Made by a program: the position numbers and the translations under genes. The notes under the pieces are model-generated. The model was not told the DNA's origin. It did not search any database and was given only the letters and a program-made list of their open reading frames with translations. A stretch of 59,996 bases of DNA from a virus. The stretch spans positions 1 to 59,996 of IMG/VR virus record IMGVR_UViG_3300023174_000183; one strand, given 5' to 3'. Below, in pieces: positions 1 to 8,363 of the stretch. The first letter of the stretch is position 1; every line of letters starts with the position of its first letter.

Positions 1-536
1 AGATTCCTAATATGTTCATTGATTCGATCTGCTATTAATTGATGACCTGCCTCCAATGGATGTCCGCCAGAGCCCAAACTACAATCTCCCATCCACTCCA
101 CCAAACCTTGCTTGGGCCAACCCAAATAACAATCTAGACCAGCACCAGAAGCATATTTCTGTATATCAAATGCACTGACAAAGACATGCGGTATGTCTTT
201 AAGATAATTATCAAGTAATTTAATTTGTGTTAAAAATTTTGAATATGCCCATTGCTCGTCCCAATCTCTAAAAACCTCTTCAACAACTTTTCCGTATTTT
301 CTAAAACTACCTGAGGTAAGATGTTTATTTGAAATTTCTATTCTGTTGGGACTAGTCCAAGCAACAATGACTCCGTCAACTCGATTGTTGTCCACAAAGT
401 CTACGGTACTTCTTAAAATATAATCATTGCTGGCACCGGCCGTTGCAATATTAACAACATCAATATCCAACTTTCGAGGCCAAGCAATTGGAGATTCTTC
501 CCCAGAGGTAAAACTACATCCGTTAACTAATATCAT
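1..536 (-). CDS. SGNH/GDSL-hydrolase-like protein, C-terminus cut by window edge
   Basis: Leftward reading frame starting at ATG 536 and open to the window edge (178 complete codons). The N-terminus reads MILVNGCSFTSGEE, which matches the NGCSFT form of SGNH block I. A later G-A-S-N-D fits block II, and near the end SGGHPLEAGHQLIADRI resembles the block V histidine region. The fold is known for esterases and acyl or acetyl hydrolases; the substrate cannot be inferred. Its ATG overlaps the TGA of the preceding 33-codon gene (ATGA), so it is translationally coupled and is the last gene seen of the radical-SAM operon. A second protein with the same NGCSFTxGxE start lies at 45725-46450. Only the last few residues are probably missing, because the block V region is already present. 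Confidence 0.72.
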   Translation of the reverse strand, partial: MILVNGCSFTSGEESPIAWPRKLDIDVVNIATAGASNDYILRSTVDFVDNNRVDGVIVAWTSPNRIEISNKHLTSGSFRKYGKVVEEVFRDWDEQWAYSKFLTQIKLLDNYLKDIPHVFVSAFDIQKYASGAGLDCYLGWPKQGLVEWMGDCSLGSGGHPLEAGHQLIADRINEHIRN

Positions 537-634
537 TTGTAGATAAATGGATCGCGTTTACGTAACTCTTTAAGTCTCTTACGGTAAGTAATTTCTAAAA
601 CAATACGAGCATAAATTTTTCGTAACCAACTCAT
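533..634 (-). CDS. Conserved-looking 33-residue basic peptide
   Basis: Short frame of 33 codons from ATG 634 to TGA 533. A strong ribosome binding site (GGAGAG, 642-647) sits 7 bases upstream and the stop overlaps the ATG of the SGNH gene, so it is very likely translated. The sequence starts MSWLRKIYARIV and ends RDPFIYK, with about a third Lys/Arg; it looks like an amphipathic basic helix with no Cys. From memory, similar small proteins ending in DPFIY occur in marine T4-like phages, but this is recollection and not a search. Function unknown. It lies directly downstream of the 384-residue protein and the radical-SAM array, so it could be a small structural or accessory protein or, more speculatively, a substrate peptide. 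It lacks the Cys or Gly-rich core expected of many RiPP precursors. Confidence 0.7.
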   Translation of the reverse strand: MSWLRKIYARIVLEITYRKRLKELRKRDPFIYK

Positions 635-649
635 CAAATTTCTCTCCGA

Positions 650-1804
650 TTAATTATATTTACTACTAAAATCATATCCTGCCTTCATTGAATCAATCTG
701 TTGCTGTTGATAATCATCATCTGACCAGCAATAGTTAAATTGACCGCATGTGCCATTGACTTCAATTTGATAAATGTCCAAATATTTTCCCAATATTTTT
801 CTAATTTCTATTGGACTGTCGGTACCAAAGCTTCTGATCAAATCAACCCGCCCAATGGGCAAATACCCCAGACTTAAATTAACGTCCGCAGGATCTCGAT
901 TATTATCCCTCAGCCATTGTTGAAATCGATCCTGCTCTTGATCATGCCATGGCATACCATTACCATAAGTGACATTATTGCCCCATTCAATATCAAACTC
1001 GCCACTGTAGTATTTGAGTTCAGTAATGGCCTCACATATTGTGTCAGTCAGTACTGGGGCATGTTCATCACGAAAAACCTCAAACAATGTTTTACCGACC
1101 TGTGTCCAATGCATGTAAACTCTGCCAAATTCTCGATCATATCCATTAGTCAAAAACAACTGCCTGTGCTCATACGTTAATTCATAACGCTGGGCCTGCA
1201 GGAATGTAGTAATCTGGCTAGGACGCACCCATTCTGGTAATACTGCCTGTTTACGCTGACTCAATATCAATGTCTCAATTTCGTGGCAGATATTGTTGAG
1301 TTGCCTGATGGCATATTTGGTTTCATAATCAGCCAGTTTATAATACTCACTGAGATTCCAAGCAACCCCTTGTAATCTTTCAAAATGATTATGCAGACGA
1401 TTCATGGCCTCGTGTTTGACACTGAGTCCCAAATTTTCATCATCCCACCCAATGGGATAATCACTATCAAATCTCACAACATCGGGAGTAAAATAATCTT
1501 CAATTATATAAGACCTTAACCCTGCATCTTGCCAGATCTTTTTTCGATTAAAAAGATTAATTCGACGAATATGCTGATTAAGTTCATTACAGAGATAATT
1601 TAAATCTCTAGCAGTTTCAGGAAATCCCATGAAACAGTAGTTTTTTTCTAGCGGTCTTTCTGACTTTAGTAGTTCTTTAAGAGCACCGACCCAATCTTGA
1701 GCCAACAAGTGTACATCAGGGATTATCCAGTAATCCAATGTGTCAGACTTGTTAGTGGGATTTCTTAAAGTGACTTTAACAGTTGATGGATTGATACCAC
1801 TCAT
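650..1804 (-). CDS. Unknown 384-residue protein at the end of the radical-SAM array
   Basis: 384 codons from ATG 1804, preceded by GAGG at 4-5 bases, overlapping the end of the upstream radical-SAM gene by 29 bases. I recognise no family. Visible landmarks are an N-terminal DYWIIPDVHLLAQDWVGAL stretch, a charged, helix-rich middle part with many Trp/Tyr, a segment TYGNGMPWHDQEQDRFQQWL and an Asp/Gln-rich C-terminus. There is no signal peptide or membrane segment, and Cys residues are few and not arranged like a metal cluster. The tight overlap with six radical-SAM genes suggests a partner or substrate protein of that pathway (inference). It is soluble by composition. It could equally be an unrelated conserved phage protein that travels with the cluster. 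Confidence 0.75.
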   Translation of the reverse strand: MSGINPSTVKVTLRNPTNKSDTLDYWIIPDVHLLAQDWVGALKELLKSERPLEKNYCFMGFPETARDLNYLCNELNQHIRRINLFNRKKIWQDAGLRSYIIEDYFTPDVVRFDSDYPIGWDDENLGLSVKHEAMNRLHNHFERLQGVAWNLSEYYKLADYETKYAIRQLNNICHEIETLILSQRKQAVLPEWVRPSQITTFLQAQRYELTYEHRQLFLTNGYDREFGRVYMHWTQVGKTLFEVFRDEHAPVLTDTICEAITELKYYSGEFDIEWGNNVTYGNGMPWHDQEQDRFQQWLRDNNRDPADVNLSLGYLPIGRVDLIRSFGTDSPIEIRKILGKYLDIYQIEVNGTCGQFNYCWSDDDYQQQQIDSMKAGYDFSSKYN

Positions 1805-3077
1805 AAACCTCAGGCCTTGTGCTCAAAATATCTGCTAATGTGTATGTATCTGATCTAATGGCTTCTAATTTTAAAATTCTTGATTTGCCTTTACACAACC
1901 CTGATTGATATTCATTGGGCCATTGCTCGGCAAATGTAGGTCGAGTTTTGAGTTGTATCAGAATGTCTCGCAATGCGCCCGATGTCGTGGGCAGTAGTTC
2001 GTCTATCCAGGCATGCAACATGCCTCGAGGCAACGCTAGAGGCGAAAGTAGGATATCTGGACTAAAGCTAAAAACCACTTTGGCCAAGATATCCACACCC
2101 AAATCATCTGCTAACTTTTGAATATTCGCTATTTCAAACATACCCGGAAGGGTAAGTGTGAAATCAATTCTCATCTGACGACGATGCGTAGCGATTCGAA
2201 CACCAGCCTTAAAGTTTTCAAGCCACGCTGCATAATCGAGACCTGTTCGTATATACTCTCCAATTCGTCCCGTACCATCGATGCTTGCACATATTTGCCA
2301 GTCTCGTAGCCCAACCAAAATATCACTGTAGAGATTGATACCACGGTAATTGACGCGGCTAAGATTTGTGTTGTATCTAGCGTAAACATTTTTACCATCT
2401 CCCAGTTCAACAATTCGTCGCATATAGCGCCAATGTTGTTCATACATTAGAGGCTCACCGCCTACCCAATAAACTTCTTCAATTTGATGGTTCTCAACTG
2501 CTGCTGCAAACTCCTGCTCAATTTGTGTTTCTTGAAAATATTCGATTTGTTTTTTTATTTCTGACCGCATCCAATTATTCTTGGTATCATGCCAGTTGAT
2601 CATGTCGTGCTGTCGTTGTTCGGTTTCCCAGGCACTGCTTAACATGTCGCCGCACATACGGCATTTGAAATTGCAGAGATTACTGAAACGGTAATCCCAG
2701 CTGACAGGTTGCATGGTAGTATACCCCGATGCATCTGTGGTTTCCCATATGCTATTGTACTTATGTCCGAACAACTGATTAAAATAGCTGCGGTATACAT
2801 CGGTATTTAATAGCTTATTATTGCATACTTCACACTCGGGCAATGTTTCTCCCGCCATCATACGTCGACGCACCGACTTCATGTGCTCGCTATTCCAATG
2901 CTGCTCTAGTGTGATAGGAATGTACTTGCCTGTGCCGGCCCCGGTGTCGATATACTGTTGGAAGTTTTGTGCTGGCTCGCGACTAGCACAGCACATTCTT
3001 CGCTCAGTTTGAGGACTTAAATAGGTATGCGTCCAGGGGGCCATGCAAAAATTAGGTTTGCTGTTGGGGATAGTCAT
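1776..3077 (-). CDS. Radical-SAM enzyme, N-terminal twitch type (subfamily A, copy 3)
   Basis: 433 residues if started at ATG 3077 (MTIPNSKPNFCMAPW). This start aligns with MTLPNS of the upstream paralogue and falls 13 bases after its stop; a longer frame reaches 3134 but would overlap it. The radical-SAM 4Fe-4S motif is C135-NFK-C139-RM-C142-G, followed by a GGEP SAM-binding motif in VYWVGGEPLM. An N-terminal region carries FCMAPW, MCC and CEVC cysteines, a SPASM/twitch-like auxiliary-cluster region placed before the barrel instead of after it. This fits the family named twitch domain-containing radical SAM protein, whose reactions are largely unknown. It overlaps the 384-residue gene. The enzyme would cleave SAM to a 5'-deoxyadenosyl radical; the substrate is not predictable. 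Confidence 0.88.
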   Translation of the reverse strand: MTIPNSKPNFCMAPWTHTYLSPQTERRMCCASREPAQNFQQYIDTGAGTGKYIPITLEQHWNSEHMKSVRRRMMAGETLPECEVCNNKLLNTDVYRSYFNQLFGHKYNSIWETTDASGYTTMQPVSWDYRFSNLCNFKCRMCGDMLSSAWETEQRQHDMINWHDTKNNWMRSEIKKQIEYFQETQIEQEFAAAVENHQIEEVYWVGGEPLMYEQHWRYMRRIVELGDGKNVYARYNTNLSRVNYRGINLYSDILVGLRDWQICASIDGTGRIGEYIRTGLDYAAWLENFKAGVRIATHRRQMRIDFTLTLPGMFEIANIQKLADDLGVDILAKVVFSFSPDILLSPLALPRGMLHAWIDELLPTTSGALRDILIQLKTRPTFAEQWPNEYQSGLCKGKSRILKLEAIRSDTYTLADILSTRPEVYEWYQSINC

Positions 3078-3090
3078 TACAATACCGAGG

Positions 3091-4287
3091 TCAATACCCC
3101 ATAGCCCTGGCAATTTCGGGATGTGTTTCAGCAAAACTTTGCTTTCTATATTGATCGGCCAATTTCATTACCATTAAAAATTTTTGGCCATCGCTGCCAG
3201 ACCCGTTACGAATAAACTGAACAATGCGTTCAATTTCTGCACGATATTTGGTGTGAAACTTGTGATCAGTCAATCTTTCGATCACCAACTGTTGTGCTGC
3301 GGGGGTCATGCGGCCAATATTCATGTGCCAGGGATCATGCAACATATTGAAATATATGTAGTCAAAATTTTGAGCGCTAGCCCAGTCACAAATTTCTGGC
3401 AAATAATAGACATTCTGAACATTCATTGTGGTGCAGAGTTGTGTGATAATTTTCTCACTGCGCATGGCTGAAAACTTATTCAAATTTTCTTGCACTTCCA
3501 ACCATTCTGCACCGTACCGTTCGAGTTCAAACCGCTCGCCGATGTTATCTATGCTGAACGCAATTTCCACACGATTGAACTTGCTCCACAGTTCAGCAGC
3601 ATCAGGGAACACAGTGCCATTGGTGTTGTAATGAATGTCAATGTGCTGGCTGTGGCCATGTTCTGCGGCATACTCCAACAAATCAAAATGCTGCTGAATC
3701 AGAAAGGGCTCCCCGCCAGTGAACTCAAAATATCTGATGTTGGGCAGCAGACTTTTTAGGTTTTCCCAAAAGTCAGGGCTTTCTCGGGGCCACGCGCCTT
3801 GCTGCAGAAACTTATATGCCAGATGTTCTTTTCTGTTCGCAAGAGCAGGAACATAATCAATTTCTTCCTGGACCCACTTGCTGCTGCTCCAGCTGCCGCA
3901 AATACGACATTTGAGATTGCAAATATTGCCCAATTTAAGATCAATGAACCACAATTGGTCAGGGTTGACATTGTGCCAATCCACTTGATCATAATACTCT
4001 TTAAGACGAATCCGACTGTTGATTCTTTTACTGGTTCGACCTGCAGCCTCCTCTTCCCAGCAACGATCGCAAGTAGAGGGTTTATTGCCTGATAAAAATT
4101 CCTGCCTAAGATTTTGCATATACTCACTGTGATAAATCTCTTCAAGATTATGCTCTTTAAGCAAATATTTTTCGCCAGTGGATTTGGTTATTTCATCTTT
4201 GGCCAAACAACAAGGACGAGCTGTGCCAATAGGACTAGTCTCAATGCTGATCCATGGAAGTATACAAATGCTATTAGGTAATGTCAT
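3091..4287 (-). CDS. Radical-SAM enzyme, N-terminal twitch type (subfamily A, copy 2)
   Basis: 398 residues from ATG 4287, overlapping the upstream paralogue by 14 bases. The radical-SAM cluster is C123-NLK-C127-RI-C130-G and the glycine motif is FEFTGGEPFL. The N-terminal auxiliary-cluster cysteines are ICILPW, RPCCLA and CDRC, in the layout typical of a SPASM/twitch fold with W, PCC and CxxC, here ahead of the TIM barrel. Further barrel signatures are HYNTNGT and AFSIDNIGERFELERYG. It is the shortest of the six and has no C-terminal extension. The close relation to the genes on both sides shows tandem duplication. Reaction and substrate unknown; peptide or glycan modification is possible from the operon context. 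Confidence 0.9.
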   Translation of the reverse strand: MTLPNSICILPWISIETSPIGTARPCCLAKDEITKSTGEKYLLKEHNLEEIYHSEYMQNLRQEFLSGNKPSTCDRCWEEEAAGRTSKRINSRIRLKEYYDQVDWHNVNPDQLWFIDLKLGNICNLKCRICGSWSSSKWVQEEIDYVPALANRKEHLAYKFLQQGAWPRESPDFWENLKSLLPNIRYFEFTGGEPFLIQQHFDLLEYAAEHGHSQHIDIHYNTNGTVFPDAAELWSKFNRVEIAFSIDNIGERFELERYGAEWLEVQENLNKFSAMRSEKIITQLCTTMNVQNVYYLPEICDWASAQNFDYIYFNMLHDPWHMNIGRMTPAAQQLVIERLTDHKFHTKYRAEIERIVQFIRNGSGSDGQKFLMVMKLADQYRKQSFAETHPEIARAMGY

Positions 4288-5617
4288 GTGGTAAAGAGCT
4301 CAATTCAGTAAATACTTGCCAGAAATCTTCATTTCTGACTCGATCAAGTTTGGCGGTCTCCGCAACAAACTTATTCCAGTGTTGGCTGTTGTCCTTGGCC
4401 ATCATAAAGTTGATGGCACTTTCAAAACCATTTGTGGCTCGTTTTAAATCGTCCTGCGGGCGCAACCATTCCAAATGTTTACGGTACGCCGGTTCAACAA
4501 TTTCTCGCTTAAATTGTTCTGGTAATACATCAATTCTGTGCCATTCAGGACTCTGACAAATATTAACATTGAAATCTTTGGCTTTTATTAAGCCCAATTC
4601 AGTCCATTCGCGGTGGAAATCTAATACGTGCAGTATATTGGCAGCACTAACAGTTGCACTGATATAAAAGTCTGCGTGTGGAACTTCACGCATCATACGC
4701 TCGCGATTAGCCACAGTTTGCTGCCAATCAGCACCTTTACGCAGGATTTCTGCACGGTGACCGCTAGCATCCAGACTAGCACCAACATTGACAGTTTTAA
4801 AATGCTTCCAGTACTCAAACACATGTTTATTTTTATATCTGAGCTCACTAAAATTAGTATTATACATGAGTCTGACATCAGTCTTACCCAGCTCGATCAA
4901 TTTTTCCAGTAATAGGTAATGCTCTTTCATGATCAAAGGTTCGCCACCAGCAAAATAAACTTGTTCCAAATGCGGAATGTGTGGTTGCATTTGCTCCCAA
5001 ATATCCATCTCATGGCGACCAGCGTACTCCACTGTGGTCATTTCTCTGCCCAAAACATCTGGGTTTCTATTATAAAGTTTAATGTGATCACCATACCAAT
5101 TACTGCTGAAGATAGGCCCACAGGTTCTGCAACGGAAATTGCAGAGATTACTGAATCTCACATCCCAGTATCTAATATTGAATTCTGGATGCTCGCCATC
5201 TTCAAGAGTCTGTTCTACTTCTGCAATATGATGACCATAATTTCTGTTGGCATCATACCGCATACTGAAAAATCCACTTTTCTCTTGTTCATAGCATTTG
5301 TTGCATTCCTTACTGGATCGTTCATTCAGCATGTTTTGCCGCAACTGTTTATAGGCACCCTGATTCCATACAGTCACCATATCATCCTTGCGCAGATCGC
5401 CTAAAGGATGCCAGTAGTCTGCCAAACAACAAGGATACACTCTCCCATCAGGAAATGCATGCATATGTACCCAAGGTAACATGCAAAATGTCTTGCTCTC
5501 CAAAAGCAATTCTTTTTGTTTCTCTGTTAAACTTTCTAGATCGGCAAAATATGGTGCTCTGGCTGTGTAACTATAGCCTTTGTTGTAAAAACCTTTGATG
5601 TCGTTTGGTTCGCTCAT
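4274..5617 (-). CDS. Radical-SAM enzyme, N-terminal twitch type (subfamily A, copy 1)
   Basis: 447 residues from ATG 5617. The start overlaps the stop of the upstream gene as ATGA, giving translational coupling. The cluster motif is C159-NFR-C163-RT-C166-G and the SAM motif is VYFAGGEPLIM. The N-terminal auxiliary region is the clearest of the set: CMLPWVHMHAFPDGR, then YPCCLADYW, then CNKCYEQE, a SPASM-like pattern (C, PCC, CxxC) before the barrel. About 40 extra N-terminal residues distinguish it from the other A copies. It is the first of three A-type enzymes in the transcript and follows three B-type enzymes. Having both subfamilies in one operon suggests several steps on one substrate or several related substrates (inference). 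Confidence 0.9.
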   Translation of the reverse strand: MSEPNDIKGFYNKGYSYTARAPYFADLESLTEKQKELLLESKTFCMLPWVHMHAFPDGRVYPCCLADYWHPLGDLRKDDMVTVWNQGAYKQLRQNMLNERSSKECNKCYEQEKSGFFSMRYDANRNYGHHIAEVEQTLEDGEHPEFNIRYWDVRFSNLCNFRCRTCGPIFSSNWYGDHIKLYNRNPDVLGREMTTVEYAGRHEMDIWEQMQPHIPHLEQVYFAGGEPLIMKEHYLLLEKLIELGKTDVRLMYNTNFSELRYKNKHVFEYWKHFKTVNVGASLDASGHRAEILRKGADWQQTVANRERMMREVPHADFYISATVSAANILHVLDFHREWTELGLIKAKDFNVNICQSPEWHRIDVLPEQFKREIVEPAYRKHLEWLRPQDDLKRATNGFESAINFMMAKDNSQHWNKFVAETAKLDRVRNEDFWQVFTELSSLPHDIT

Positions 5618-7014
5618 AGTGTGGTGTACCAGTTGGCTAATTGTGGAAACGCTGTGATAAAATCTTTATTTCGTCGTTGATCGTATTGAGAAAAAAATCT
5701 TTTAAAATCTTTTGCCAAAAGGTTAGTATCAGTCTGACAATCTGATTCATTGTAAGTTTTTTTCTCAAATGATATTTTGGACTCTTTGTGTGGGTCAACG
5801 ACGTTATTCAAATATACAGAAAATCTACGTAGTTGATTAACGGTATAGTCTCCAAAAAAATTGTTAAAGTCTGATTCAGACAAAAAAGTATCTAATTTTT
5901 TAGCATATTCTGATCTTAGATTGTCTGGCAAAACTACAATATTTTGGAAAGTGGGCCAGCGTAACGGATTAACCGATATCATCATCCTGCCCGGGGACAA
6001 GGTTGACGGCAAATTTTTCTTTTTTTCCAATGCCCATTCCAAAAATTCAACGAATCCATCAATTGACGGTACACTGGGTGTAGTACAAATTCCAAATTGT
6101 GATATAGCAGGATGCTGAATCACTTTATCAACATTTTCTTCCCACTGCTGCCAACTTATTCCATCACGGACATATTCTGATTTTTCTCCAATGGACTCGT
6201 TACTGCTCCAAATTTCTATGTGATTATCCAGTTGGCTACAGATATCAAGAAATCTGTCAAGAGTCTCGCTGTCATATGCCAAATTGGTGGTCATATGTAT
6301 ATGGCAGGAACTCTTCTTAGGATTATCCCGCAACCATTCTAAAAGTTTCCAAGTGTGGCCACTCATCATAGGTTCCCCACCAGTGATTCTTAAAATTTTC
6401 AACGATTTGTGTAAATCTGTTTCCCACCATTTAAAAAATGCTTCGGCGTAAGGATTTTCGTCCCCAAACTTATATACAGAAACATCGTCGCAAGATGATA
6501 TATAAGTCTGCCGTAAATCAGACTCTAAATTTTTATAAGGCCCTGCTCTGCGTATATCGCGCGCCCAAGTGCTGCTAATTGCAGGGGAACAGTATGCACA
6601 CCCAAGTTGACAGGTTCTATCAAAACTAATTTCTAGATAATCTAAATCGTAATCAGCATTTGGATCTCCATTAAATGCTGCGTCTAATCTTGGTAGGCTG
6701 GACATCTCGCTGAATAACACTCGATCAGACACCGACTCTGGACTGGTTTCTTCCATAACCCAACAAAATTGACAGTTTAATGGTTTTTCTCCACGTTGCA
6801 TCATGGCCCTCTGTTCTTTTTTGATCGGAGTATTGTGTAATGCACTAGGATTATTTCTAACCTCTTCCAAATTAATCGCATGCGGCGGGTTATGGTGACA
6901 ACTGGTAGTCCACCCTGCATGTAAATGTATACTAGCATTGTACCATTTTGCGCCGCAGAAACTTGGACTTTTTGTATCTAAAACATTTAATTTAAATATT
7001 TTTGGGTTTGTCAT
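5614..7014 (-). CDS. Radical-SAM enzyme, N-terminal twitch type (subfamily B, copy 3)
   Basis: 466 residues from ATG 7014, coupled to the upstream gene by ATGA. The radical-SAM motif is C135-QLG-C139-AY-C142, followed by SPAISSTW, a variant distinct from the CRxCG form of subfamily A. The SAM glycine motif is LRITGGEPMMSGH. The N-terminal auxiliary region reads CGAKWYNASIHLHAGWTTSC followed by HH, a conserved ALHNT and CQFCWVMEE. The C-terminus has a signature shared only with the other B copies: SQYDQRRNKDF then a Phe-Pro and a terminal NWYTTL. It is more AT-rich than its siblings. Function beyond radical generation is unknown. Confidence 0.9.
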   Translation of the reverse strand: MTNPKIFKLNVLDTKSPSFCGAKWYNASIHLHAGWTTSCHHNPPHAINLEEVRNNPSALHNTPIKKEQRAMMQRGEKPLNCQFCWVMEETSPESVSDRVLFSEMSSLPRLDAAFNGDPNADYDLDYLEISFDRTCQLGCAYCSPAISSTWARDIRRAGPYKNLESDLRQTYISSCDDVSVYKFGDENPYAEAFFKWWETDLHKSLKILRITGGEPMMSGHTWKLLEWLRDNPKKSSCHIHMTTNLAYDSETLDRFLDICSQLDNHIEIWSSNESIGEKSEYVRDGISWQQWEENVDKVIQHPAISQFGICTTPSVPSIDGFVEFLEWALEKKKNLPSTLSPGRMMISVNPLRWPTFQNIVVLPDNLRSEYAKKLDTFLSESDFNNFFGDYTVNQLRRFSVYLNNVVDPHKESKISFEKKTYNESDCQTDTNLLAKDFKRFFSQYDQRRNKDFITAFPQLANWYTTL

Positions 7015-8363
7015 AGTGTGTTGTACCAGTCGATCAGTTGCGGAAATGTCTTTTTAAAATCTTTGTTGCGCCTCTGATCATATTGTTGGTGAAATTGTTT
7101 GAAATCGTTATGTAATGCCGGGGGGTCAAATGCATCACTGTGCGGTGTTTTAACAATGTCCAAATAGTCAATTAGACGTTGCACATGATTTTTCTCGTGT
7201 TCGTGCAGCATACAATGGTCATTAAATTTATTTAACCAATCAATTAACCGCTGTCTATGTTTCATGCGAATGTTGTCGGGCAACACTAACGGACTTTGGA
7301 AACTGGGAAAGCGCAGAATATTTAATGTAAAGTTAGGGTTATTCTTCCCCCATTGGCTCTTCCATTCCATGAGCATGGTTAGAAATTCTGGCAAACTTTC
7401 CAGGCAAAGAGCATTAATTGTGCACATGACATGTAATCCGCGCAACCGGCCGCTGCGCATCAAAAACCACATGTTACTGGTCCACTGCTCCCATTCTAGT
7501 CCATCACGAATGTACTCTGCATGATCATGCATGCTCTCGTTACTGGTGTAGAGATCTAGTTCAATGCCCGCAGTGCTGTCCAGTAACTCTTCCAGTACTG
7601 ATTGATCGAAACACAAATTGCTGTTGATGGCCAAACGAGTCTGACTAGCACCACGATTATTCTTGAACCAATCCAACAGACGTTTAGTATATCCGCTCAT
7701 GAGTGGTTCGCCGCCAGTGATACGCAATTCGGTCAATGTTTGATGTAGGTCCGATTCCCACCATTTGAAGAAGGCTTCGACGTACGGATTAGTTTCACCG
7801 AGTTTATAGAGTTGAGCACTATCATGCTCGTGAGTGAAATGGTTACGACCGTCGCTGACCAAATTGACGTATGCTCCATTTCGATGAACATCACGTACCC
7901 AGCTGGTGCTGAAAGCAGGATTGCAATAACTACAGGCCAGTTGGCAAGTTCTGTCAAATGCGATTTCCAAAGTTTTAAGATTGATGTCTTGATTTGAATC
8001 CGTTTGATATGCATGTTCTAGGTCCTCATCTTTATAAATTACAGTTTTATACACTCGATCACTGATGGCATCTACCCCCATGTCTTCAATTTTCCAGCAG
8101 TACTCGCAACCAGCAGGGCGCTGCCCTTGTTGCATCTGATGACGTTCTTGCTTTTTGCGTGACGTATTATGCAACGCACGTGGATTTGCCTCAACTTCCT
8201 CTATCGACACTTTATGTGGCAAAGGATGATGACAACTGGTAGTCATGCCTGACCCCAACCATATGGTGGCATTGTACCATTTAGCAGCGCAAAAACTAGC
8301 CGATTTGATATCAATTACTCTGCGACGGTATTCTAGATCTGTTTCGTTATGCTGTTTCGGCAT
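7011..8363 (-). CDS. Radical-SAM enzyme, N-terminal twitch type (subfamily B, copy 2)
   Basis: 450 residues from ATG 8363, overlapping the upstream copy by 17 bases and the downstream copy by ATGA. The cluster motif is C140-QLA-C144-SY-C147 followed by NPAFSTSW; the glycine motif is LRITGGEPLMSGY. The N-terminus has CAAKWYNATIWLGSGMTTSC with HH, an ALHNT block and CEYCWKIED, the B-type auxiliary-cluster layout. The C-terminus carries QQYDQRRNKDF and ends DWYNTL, nearly the same as copy 3, so these two are the most recent duplicates of the array. Their divergence elsewhere shows that both are kept under selection, not as redundant copies. Substrate unknown. Confidence 0.9.
   Translation of the reverse strand: MPKQHNETDLEYRRRVIDIKSASFCAAKWYNATIWLGSGMTTSCHHPLPHKVSIEEVEANPRALHNTSRKKQERHQMQQGQRPAGCEYCWKIEDMGVDAISDRVYKTVIYKDEDLEHAYQTDSNQDINLKTLEIAFDRTCQLACSYCNPAFSTSWVRDVHRNGAYVNLVSDGRNHFTHEHDSAQLYKLGETNPYVEAFFKWWESDLHQTLTELRITGGEPLMSGYTKRLLDWFKNNRGASQTRLAINSNLCFDQSVLEELLDSTAGIELDLYTSNESMHDHAEYIRDGLEWEQWTSNMWFLMRSGRLRGLHVMCTINALCLESLPEFLTMLMEWKSQWGKNNPNFTLNILRFPSFQSPLVLPDNIRMKHRQRLIDWLNKFNDHCMLHEHEKNHVQRLIDYLDIVKTPHSDAFDPPALHNDFKQFHQQYDQRRNKDFKKTFPQLIDWYNTL

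Noticed and set aside
3078-3134. Longer start of the third subfamily-A radical-SAM gene
   Set aside because: It would overlap the previous gene by 44 bases and adds residues with no counterpart; the start at 3077 aligns with the paralogue.
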